Below the pieces are notes generated by a model that did not search any database, was not told the DNA's origin, and saw only the letters and a program-made list of their open reading frames with translations. From positions 15,013,501 through 15,077,500 of the forward strand of contig NC_092193.1 in the NCBI RefSeq assembly GCF_043641665.1: 64,000 bases of DNA, written 5' to 3'. This document shows, in pieces, positions 56,563 to 64,000 of this stretch (the first letter of the stretch is position 1; each line of letters starts with the position of its first letter). Source of the DNA: Enoplosus armatus. Its lineage: Eukaryota > Chordata > Actinopteri > Centrarchiformes > Enoplosidae. The position numbers and the translations under genes were made by a program.

Positions 56563-58416
56563 TCAATGCAGCTCAATGAACGCCTCCATCTCCTCAGAGA
56601 TGAGTCCCCTGTAGGGCAGTCTGTGCTTTTCAATTGCACGCGCCGCCAGGCACTGAAGGGTGACGTAGTTCAGCGGGTAGAGGGCCGGGTGCCCGCTGCT
56701 CTGCTCATCCAGCAGCTCGTAGGCCGTCTTCCTCTGTGCATTTGTGGCGTCAAAGTGAGCCCCAGCCTTCATGAGTAGTGCCATAATCTCAGGACAACCG
56801 TTGTTAGCGGCGACGTGCAGCGGCGTGTTGTTCTCACAGTCACGTGAGTCCACGTCCGCGCCGCACTCTAGGAGCAAAGCTGCCACTGCCTGGGAGGGGA
56901 AGCGGCCCACGGGGTAGCGGCCCACAGACGTGGTTTCCTTGTCTACGGCCATGTGGAGAGGGGTGAAGCCGCTGCGACCTCGAGGGTTCAGCTTCAGCAG
57001 ACGGTACACTGTATGCTTCTTCTGATGCTCCTGCTCTGGGCTGCACTCCAGCTTCTCCAGCAGAAAGATGAGGTGGAGGATGATGGAGAGGGCTTTGGTG
57101 AACTGAGGCGCTTCTGGGGGGTTGTCCTTCTGTGCCACAGCTCGCTCTACCTCCCTCACGCTTTTCCCCAGCACAGTCATCAGATCGTGGAAGGTGATGC
57201 GCGTTGACAGGGTGCCTTTGGCCCTGTCTTGAAGAACAAAAGAGAAGAGCTCTGCAAAGGACAGGAAACTGGAGGCTGTCATGGGACTGAGAGGGTCCAG
57301 GTTGCTCTGCTGCATGTCTAAAGCATACTTCCAGAGGCTGATGCAGCGTTCAAAGTTGCCCGAGTCAGCATACACAGCTCCCCTGTAGCGGATGTAATAA
57401 GAGGTGTCTGGGTGGGATGGCCCCAGGATGCGCTCTCGAACCAACAAGGCCTGCATCCTCATTTCATCAGGGTCTGTGATCAAAGCTTCCAGTTCCTCTG
57501 CAGTGTTCACCTCCTGTGCACAGCCATAAGCAGGGATAGGGGGGCCAGGTGGAGGCTTGGCCAGGGATCCAGCTTTATCCCCTGGTTGCCTCAGCTCCAT
57601 GGCCCTTCTCCAGTACCTCATCGCCCCCAAGAGATCCCGCTTTTTGTCCACAAAAGTAGCCCCAAGGAGTTCAAGTGCATCGATGCGTTCCTCTCTGGAG
57701 GTGCGAGGCTGGTGGGCGAGGTACTCCACGATGTTGGTGTGACCTGTTACGCTTGCAGCGAGGAGTGGGGTCATACCATATCCGTCTCTCTCCATGCGAG
57801 CATTGCACTTTAGCAGCATCTTCATGATGTCCAGACTACCTGACTCGGCGCAGTCGTGGAGGGCGGTGTTTCCTTTCACACTCTTGCGGTTGACGTCCGC
57901 ACCACGGTCCAGGAGGAACTTGGCTATCTCCTTGTGGCCCTTGTAGCAGGAGATCATGAGGCAGGTGTGGCCGTGGCGGTTGGCTACCTCCATGTCGGCT
58001 CTGTGCTCCACCAGGTAGCGGACTATCTCGAGGTGGCCGTCAAAGCAGGCAGCTCGGAGCGGCGTTGAGTTAGTTAGTGTTGCGTTGTTCACTGAGGCAC
58101 CGTGTTTTAGTAGCGTCTTCACCACAGGGAGGTGACCGGCTGCCGAAGCCGCCCACAGCGGCGGAGCCCCCTCGATGGTCTCGCCGTCAAAGTTAACCGC
58201 CCCCCCGAGTTCAACATTTGCTTTACAATGTTCAAGGAGGTAATCTACGACCTCTAAATGTCCGTATCGAGAGGCTATCAACAGGGGAGTGCCTCCCTGT
58301 GTTTTCTCCTCGGCTAAAGCCTCCAGCTCCTCAGGAGTTTTGTTGCTCAGCAACTTCTGGATAAGTTTCAGCTTACCATCTCTGGCCGCGTTGAAAACCG
58401 CCGTCGTTATATCCAT
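56563..58416 (-). CDS. fem1a: fem1a: FEM1-family CUL2 E3 ligase substrate receptor, intronless
   Basis: Complete 617-codon ORF in one exon, as in mammalian FEM1A. Ankyrin repeats fill about residues 2-238 (for example GAPPLWAASAAGHLPVV at 83-99 and YGMTPLLAASVTGH at 213-226). A TPR-like helical region with a VHL-box-type CUL2 contact lies at about 245-480, and two C-terminal ankyrin repeats at about 483-560. FEM1 proteins bind Arg C-degrons of substrates for ubiquitination. Asp126, the residue that contacts the terminal Arg in FEM1C, is present in ACFDGH. The C-terminus EAFIELH and blocks such as GFTPLHMAVDK and VGRYPVGRFPS mark it as FEM1A rather than FEM1C. It lacks the roughly 50-residue insert after ankyrin repeat 7 of human FEM1A (here HQPRTSREERIDALELLG). 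The start AAAATGG is a good Kozak context. Confidence 0.95.
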   Translation of the reverse strand: MDITTAVFNAARDGKLKLIQKLLSNKTPEELEALAEEKTQGGTPLLIASRYGHLEVVDYLLEHCKANVELGGAVNFDGETIEGAPPLWAASAAGHLPVVKTLLKHGASVNNATLTNSTPLRAACFDGHLEIVRYLVEHRADMEVANRHGHTCLMISCYKGHKEIAKFLLDRGADVNRKSVKGNTALHDCAESGSLDIMKMLLKCNARMERDGYGMTPLLAASVTGHTNIVEYLAHQPRTSREERIDALELLGATFVDKKRDLLGAMRYWRRAMELRQPGDKAGSLAKPPPGPPIPAYGCAQEVNTAEELEALITDPDEMRMQALLVRERILGPSHPDTSYYIRYRGAVYADSGNFERCISLWKYALDMQQSNLDPLSPMTASSFLSFAELFSFVLQDRAKGTLSTRITFHDLMTVLGKSVREVERAVAQKDNPPEAPQFTKALSIILHLIFLLEKLECSPEQEHQKKHTVYRLLKLNPRGRSGFTPLHMAVDKETTSVGRYPVGRFPSQAVAALLLECGADVDSRDCENNTPLHVAANNGCPEIMALLMKAGAHFDATNAQRKTAYELLDEQSSGHPALYPLNYVTLQCLAARAIEKHRLPYRGLISEEMEAFIELH

Positions 58417-58539
58417 TTTACAGGCTCTGTGCTGCCGCCCTGGACTCCAACCCCATAACCACTCGTTTATGGAAAACTGGCGAGTCTGGTTTTAAACAGC
58501 AGGGAGCACGAATCTTAGTTTGGACTCGGTTTCTAGCGC

Positions 58540-58715
58540 ACATCTTTCTGCCATTTTGAGGGTGCTGTCAAGATGGCGTTTGTGTTGTTTGACAGGTCTA
58601 TGTTTACGATGGCAGCGAGGCAGTGTGGGTGACGTAGTTTTAACGGAATTCCCAGTGCCAAGAGCAGGAGGCGTTTTACTTAATAAAGAACCACATTTCC
58701 CATGATGCATGTGAG
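58540..58715. promoter_or_regulatory. fem1a: fem1a promoter region with YY1-like and ZNF143-like motifs
   Basis: A CpG-rich, TATA-less stretch lies 125-300 nt upstream of the fem1a ATG. It contains GCCATTTTG (58550-58558), CAAGATGGCG (58569-58578) and GATGGC (58608-58613), all like the YY1 site AAGATGGCGGC, and TGACGTAG (about 58629-58636), a CRE-like half site. ACCACATTTCCCATGATGCA (from about 58690) is close to the ZNF143/THAP11 site ACTACAATTCCCATNATGC. Such combinations mark housekeeping promoters. Confidence 0.55.
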
Positions 58716-59296
58716 TTAAAGGGCCTACCAGCTGATGGGTTCGTTTGTTATGGTTGTTAGGACCAGCAAGGAGCTCCACATCAGATAGGCAGGGAGGGCC
58801 AGTGGATGCCCGGCTCACAAACCAACTACACCCTGAGAAAGAGAGCTCAATTTAAATGGGAAGTTAACGCCCGTCACAGTGGGAACGTAAAAACCGTACG
58901 TTACACTATGAATATATAAATATAAATCCAAGTGTCATCCCTACAATTGACGTTCATACAATTCTACAATAATGTATGGTTGCTTAGACATTAATACACG
59001 TAATACACAATGTGTATTCTCAAAATATTTGTATTGACTCTATATGGAGTTGTGTTATGCCAAATAGCAGCCAAAACCTTTGACACACACATTGCTTTTG
59101 TTAAAGCCATTGCAAATGATAGCGAACACATTAATTATTGTATTGCTGGAAGGAGTTGCAGACAGAGATGAGGCACTGAAGTCTTCTTATTCTCCTGTGT
59201 GTAATTATCCCAAAACTACCCTTTCAATGACATTCCCCCATGACGACAAAGGCAGAGATTTATTTATGCTCATTTTACAATATACCCTTTATTCCC

Positions 59297-59535
59297 AAAT
59301 TACCAAGTCAAGTCAATTTTATTTATATAGCCCTATATAACAAATCAGAAATCTGCCCTCAAGGGTATAACATACAACACCATCTATCCTTAGACCCTCG
59401 ATTTGGATAAGGAAAAACTGGACCCAAATAATGGGAAAAAATGGAAGAAACCTCAAGAAGAGCAACAGAGGAGGGATCCCTCTCCCAGGACGGACAGACA
59501 TGCAGCATATGTCATGTGTACAGAATAGACACATA
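59297..59535 (+). mobile_element. Common teleost interspersed repeat (gggatccctctcccaggacg family)
   Basis: The ordered blocks caattttatttatatagccc, ttagaccctcgatttggata, aggaaaaactgg, gaagaaacctcaagaagagc, aacagaggagggatccctct and cccaggacggacagacatgc form a repeat I recognise from many spiny-rayed fish genomes. Its class is uncertain and it has no ORF of its own. Confidence 0.65.
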
Positions 59536-61138
59536 TTATAATTACAGTAGGGACAATCAGGATGACAACATTTCTGTCAGACTTTTAAAAAATTATCAAC
59601 AAACCCTGAACCAACCATGTTTTAGATAATTAGTTTCAGCCTGTAGTCTAAATGATTTAGGCTAAGGAAAGCTAAAATAATCAGCACAGTCAGGTGACAG
59701 TAACCTGAATCTCACTGTGGCCTCCTGCATTGTGAGCAAACATCACCTGCTGCCAACAGCGTCAGGCTTCTGCAGTGAATAACAAGGTGGCTGAACCGTA
59801 CTCCCCAATTAAAACAGTGCTGTTAATATTGTTTGATAGCCTTTTCTTTGGCGGATTAACTGTTCTTAAAATGTGGGGAAGATAACACAGAATTTAGGTG
59901 ATTCTATACACTATATCCTGTGTGTGTGTTTTTACAACAAGCATTAGGGAAGTCATTTGTTTTCCTTGATGATACCTTGCAATTCCTTTGCTACCAATTG
60001 CACCCAGATCATCTTTAGCACCCTGATATTAAGATGTATAGGTCAAATAAACATCTAGACAGTAAGTTGCTATCTGGAATTAAGATGGAAATACACAAGG
60101 CTGATCTGAACATCTTGAAGAGTCTCCAGGAGATCACATTACTCTATCCTCCTACGCAGAGCCAGTGGCCACATATTGACTTGAATATTGACATGCATGA
60201 TGCTGTGCACAAACGCCGGGACCTTACATTCAGTGGAATGTGGATATTGACTTTTCCCTCTGTGTCTCTCCGCAGTATGAGAAGTCCCCGACCTACTTTC
60301 ATATGCATGAATGAAGTGTGGCATACAGTATATTGCAGCTGTTGATGAGAGTCGAGGAGTGAGGCAGGATTAGAATATTTCATAAATTCGCAGAATAATT
60401 TCACTTCTGGGGATTTGAATACTTGTGTAATGACATGACACCTCTGCTTGCAGACAGCATCACAAAGTAAAAGATGGAGTGGAAACAAAATCATCTTGGA
60501 ACAAATTTACAATTTGTGTCCATCCAATCCAGTATTTACTGTTAATACAAATGAAAACTTTGACAGGCGTAACAGTGGTCATGTAGAAAGGAAATTCAGT
60601 GTGTCGGGATTATTACCTTGCTGGCAGTCAGATGGTGTGATATTCACTGCACACATTTCTTTGTCAAAAAGTGGATTGTTTCTTACAATGAATGATTAGA
60701 GGATTTGGTAGTGCTTGGGTGGCATCTCAAGCTTAACCTTGAGAAAAGTTTCTCCATCACCTCTGCCAATATCACAAAGAGAGCTTCTCTGACTGCTAAA
60801 ATTCTGCTAAAAACATAGCAGCAATATCACAGTAACAAGGTCTCAGGCTACTGTGTGCAGAAAAGTTTTTAAAGCCCACCGACTGTCATCAGGTTTAGAT
60901 TATAAAATTAGCTAAATCCTGATTGGTGCACGGAAATACTTTTTCCAGTGGAGCTCCGCCCACTTCAAATCACTTAGAGGAACGCAGAGAAAAACAAAAA
61001 AGACAGAATTCTGTCATGTGAAGTAAACAAAACTGTTCCAACTCAGGCAACTTTGTTGTTTTCATGTGGGACCCCATTACTAATAGTGAGACGCTGATTG
61101 AGAAAATACGTTTTCAGGGACTTCAGTGTCAGTGGAAA

Positions 61139-61170
61139 CGACAACAACAACAACAACAACAACAACAACA
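61139..61170. repeat. (CAA)n microsatellite
   Basis: A perfect trinucleotide run of about ten units in intergenic DNA. Confidence 0.95.
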
Positions 61171-62306
61171 GTAAAAAAGATTTGAGTCTGTTGATTAAGA
61201 CTTAGGCTGATGTTTTGCTTAATGCTTTACTCAATTCAGAGATTATTAGACAATCACTTTGCAATAATCTGCTTTACCAAGTCTACAGAGGCAAAAATAA
61301 TTACTCAATCTTTCTTCACCAGTTTTATCTCTTTGCTTTCAAGTCTGTGGGAAATTAATGTTATAATCTCACAGATGAATGTGTCCCATGTGGGTGCTCG
61401 TTGTGACTTATTTCAGTGCTTTATAAGCAAATGGAGCTGGCGGCAGATCACCCGAGGGCTTAAGCCTGAGCGTGTGCTCATATGGTTTACATTTTTTAAT
61501 GAAATGTGTTTTTCTTTCCTCGTCAGGGTCATAGTAGTGCCTGTCCCAGCGTGGATGGGCAGAAGGCAGGAGACACCCAGAGCAGGTCACCAGTCAATTA
61601 AAAGTTTCCAAAAGAAAATGTTTTAAATTTAATGATATTTCAAGGGCATTGTGAAGTGTCGTTCTGGTCTTTCACCAGTAGAGGAGGCATAAGATCCACA
61701 CTTGGATAATGCTCTTAGTTACTCAGTGGGACCATGCCTGCATGCCTGATAAATGCATCAGTGTGGACTTTAGGGGTATGTTTTGTATTTCTTGTAGCCT
61801 TCTCCCCCAGCACAAATGCATTTCCATTTGTCAACCCAAAGTATTGAACACATAAATCACGATATAACCTCACTGTACAGATGAAGGATATCTGGAGCAG
61901 GAGAGAGTGGGTGTGCCAGCATTTGTTTCAGGAGAGTGATTGAGTCATGATTAAACCTCCTGCCATCCTTAATAACTATTTGAAACTCACTGGAGGACAG
62001 CCCGAGTAGGAAACAGGTTTTTAAAATTAAACAGGGAGTTTGAATACACACAGAGACAATATTGCGTGCAGAGATCCAGGATTAAAAGCCTCACAAATGA
62101 CACCCAGCATGTGTCTGTCTCAGAGGACCCAGCCTCAGCCTTGTTTGCAAAAATGGAAAGCTTGTTGGGGGGGGGAGGGGGGGGGGCAAAGGAGGGTTTA
62201 TAATAATTTCCTAGGGCTTGCTCTTGATCCTGAGCAATTATTAAAAAACAGAATCACTGAGACAAAGCTGTAGGGTAAAAATAGCTTCAGTGAGAGTTTA
62301 GTGTTT

Positions 62307-62312
62307 TTTATT
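62307..62312 (-). terminator. c2cd4c: Possible c2cd4c poly(A) signal AATAAA
   Basis: A minus-strand AATAAA lies about 580 nt past the c2cd4c stop codon. It would give a medium-length 3' UTR covering 62313-62889. Other hexamers farther left are possible. Confidence 0.35.
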
Positions 62313-62889
62313 CACAAGTTCAAAACATGTAACACCAGTCATATGAACGTTACATCCACCGGCATCTAAAATCTAATTCCCAAATATGAATTCATTCAAG
62401 TACACAGAACATGCAAAATCCCACATGTAATATTACTGCATTATTACCAAAACAATACGGCTCCAACTTCAACAAGATCATCATTGCATCACAGCTGATA
62501 TGATATTGAGCCACATCACAATGCTCATCAGAGAGGGCAACATCTTTTGTAACTCAATACTTCAAAGAGGAATACACAAACAAGGACAACAGCTCCAGTG
62601 TTCACGTTTCTAATACACTGGCAAGCATGTAAATAATGGTGGTCTCCATTTGTTTAACCTGGACTGGCTTCTGGAAAAAAAAAGCTAGTGATGGCATTTT
62701 GGGCAAGTGGGGCTTTTAATTCTACAGAGGCCTCTGCTCCCAACTCCCTTGTCATCAGCATGATCAGCATGCTTTCACCTGCCCAGTGTCTGTCAGATCT
62801 GTGGAGTGGGATAAAAATGTAGCCAGAGAAAAAAAAATGGCCCTCAACGTACAGCTGCTTGTTTTCACTGAAGTCTTGACAGGGGCTCC

Positions 62890-63441
62890 CTAGAGGCCTG
62901 CGAGCAGCTCGCTGAGCAGCACCTCCCTTTCTCCTAGAAGCACGTCTCTCCTCAGACTGGTTCCTTTGTTCACAACCTTTATCTTCATGGCCAGACTCTT
63001 TATCTTTGCCTGGGGCAATGCGTCAAAAAAAAAGTCCTCGTTGAACACTGGATTCCGGCTGTTCTTGATGATGGTGCTCCTCTGTTTCTGCTGCTTGCCA
63101 GGGTTCAGGTAGAGTGCCACGCAGCAGTTGATGCTTTTAACGTCCGTCTGCCTGTCATAAAGGGCCTCGGCTGTGAGCACGCGCACCCTCAGCCGGGCTG
63201 CCTCTGCATCGTAGTGAGTGCTCAGCCTCAGTGTCCCCCCCTTGTGGAGGTTGACGGTGTGCTCGCGCTGCAGGAGGTCTGACGCTGCGACCCGTAAGCC
63301 GCTGCTTTTACATCCACGGAAGGCGGGAGAGGGGGGGCAGCGCGTGCGGCGGCGCTGCATGTTGGGGCTGTTGTCTGCTGAGCTGCAATCATCAGTGGAA
63401 AGAGAACTGTGGCGTGCCAGGGAGCGCTTGGCACGAGACAC
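62890..63441 (-). CDS. c2cd4c: c2cd4c terminal exon: C2 domain
   Basis: This 552-nt exon encodes VSRAKRSLARHSSLSTDDCS onward to a TAG stop at 62890-62892. The C-terminal about 110 residues form a C2-type domain: LRVRVLTAEALYDRQTDVKS, INCCVALYLNPGKQQKQRST, KNSRNPVFNEDFFFDALP and the closing GEREVLLSELLAGL. Human C2CD4C has nearly the same blocks (SINCCVGLCLVPGKLQKQRS, KNSRHPVFNEDFFFDGL). C2CD4 proteins are poorly characterised; family members have been linked to nuclear localisation and to inflammation-responsive or islet genes. The set of Ca2+-binding Asp residues typical of synaptotagmin C2 domains is not evident. The acceptor is CTCTCCCTCAAG. Confidence 0.88.
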   Translation of the reverse strand: MSRAKRSLARHSSLSTDDCSSADNSPNMQRRRTRCPPSPAFRGCKSSGLRVAASDLLQREHTVNLHKGGTLRLSTHYDAEAARLRVRVLTAEALYDRQTDVKSINCCVALYLNPGKQQKQRSTIIKNSRNPVFNEDFFFDALPQAKIKSLAMKIKVVNKGTSLRRDVLLGEREVLLSELLAGL

Positions 63442-63577
63442 CTTGAGGGAGAGAGAAAAGGCAACTGGTGAACACAGAAAGTGGCCTCGCGGTAAATCAA
63501 ACGAGGAAAACACTTCTGTAACACATTCATTAATAGCTTTATAACAGCCAGTCCATGTACACAGAAACAGCCCTCAC
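63442..63577 (-). other. c2cd4c: c2cd4c small intron (136 bp)
   Basis: Donor AAG|GTGAGG at 63572-63580 and acceptor CTCAAG| at 63442-63443 join QAK directly to VSRAK. Human C2CD4C reads SQAKVSQLRHS there, so the join restores the expected protein. Reading through instead meets a stop after about a dozen codons (ending YMDWLL). Confidence 0.82.
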
Positions 63578-64000
63578 CTTGGCTTGTGTCTCCTGGGTGA
63601 TGGAGCGCAGGAGAGAGGCAGAGCGAGACAGGAGAGGGGAGTTAAAGGGGGATGACTCTGCTGAAGAGCAGGTGTCACTCTCTCCACCACTGAAATAGCG
63701 GTAGGGGTTGGGGTCTGCTGGGGTCAGAAGAGTTCCCCCTTGGGAGCACCTCTGGGAGTTCGGGGAGGTGAGAGGGCTGCTGGGGTCACTGTGGAACAGG
63801 CTCTCCTTGCGCCTGGTATGAGGAGACTCCACCAGGGTGGAAAAGCCATAGGAGGTCTGAGCCTTGGGGACATACGGCAGAGACATGGCAGTCTGTGACT
63901 GGGGGTCTGCATTAGTGTTGACTTCAACGCTGACCCTGTCCACAGATCCGGCACCTGGCTCATCAGCACTCTCTATTTGGATGATGTGGCGGTTGGCTGA
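63578..64000 (-). CDS. c2cd4c: c2cd4c exon, partial (N-terminal part lies beyond the right edge)
   Basis: The 141 codons present start within NRHIIQIESADEPG and continue DADPQSQ-like text, then MSLPYVPKAQTSYGFSTLVE, SPHTRRKESLFHS, RYFSGGESDTCSSAESSPF and NSPLLSRSASLLRSITQ. Human C2CD4C carries the same ordered blocks (RHVIQIESAED, VPKAQTSYGF, ESPHTRRKESLFHS, RYFSGGESDTGSSAESSPF). This assigns it to C2CD4C rather than A, B or D. The region is Ser/Pro-rich and looks disordered. The frame is open to the window's last base, and the start codon should lie about 100 residues further right. Confidence 0.9.

Larger units (their letters stand above)
58717..62306. other. Intergenic DNA between c2cd4c and fem1a
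   Basis: No gene-like ORF is seen on either strand. It contains a teleost repeat (59297-59535), a (CAA)n tract (61139-61170) and a G-rich stretch (62166-62187). It includes low-complexity AT-rich DNA. Confidence 0.6.

Overview
The window looks like nuclear DNA from a ray-finned fish, probably a spiny-rayed (acanthomorph) teleost. The genes are split by GT-AG introns of roughly 0.1 to 14 kb. Dinucleotide microsatellites are dense. Several interspersed sequences match repeat families that are common in teleost genomes, and the three recognisable proteins are vertebrate-specific in form. All three genes lie on the minus strand, so each is transcribed from high to low coordinates.

Region 1 (238 to 38222, probably reaching about 52 kb): ptprs, the type IIa (LAR-family) receptor protein tyrosine phosphatase sigma. 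The 5' UTR/signal-peptide exon, all three Ig domains, all eight fibronectin type III (FN3) domains and the start of the membrane-proximal region are here. The transmembrane segment and both phosphatase domains lie beyond the left edge. I rebuilt 19 coding exons by hand; every junction keeps phase and joins into the expected protein. Two are microexons: meB (12 nt, Glu-Leu-Arg-Glu, between Ig2 and Ig3) and a 27-nt exon inside FN3-5 (the LASE-c/meC position). The meA insert of Ig2 was not found. A GC/CpG-rich stretch near 51.9-52.2 kb, with a good minus-strand splice donor, is the best candidate for the ptprs promoter and first non-coding exon.

Region 2 (56383 to about 58.75 kb): fem1a, an intact intronless 617-codon gene for a CUL2 E3-ligase substrate receptor of the FEM1 family. 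It has a plausible poly(A) signal and a TATA-less promoter with YY1-like and ZNF143-like motifs.

Region 3 (62890 to 64000, continuing past the right edge): the 3' part of c2cd4c. A small 136-bp intron interrupts the coding region just upstream of its C2 domain.

The rest is intron or intergenic DNA holding microsatellites, purine tracts and old interspersed repeats. These include two copies of a foldback (long inverted repeat) element and two copies each of several other teleost repeat families. I see no bacterial, viral or CRISPR-type system and no tRNA or rRNA gene. The most interesting signals concern splicing. Microexons sit in ptprs, and (TG)n or (CA)n tracts lie directly against several of its splice sites, in a gene whose synaptic ligand choice is set by alternative microexons. 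Human PTPRS, FEM1A and C2CD4C all map to 19p13.3, so the cluster supports assigning the receptor to ptprs rather than ptprd or ptprf.
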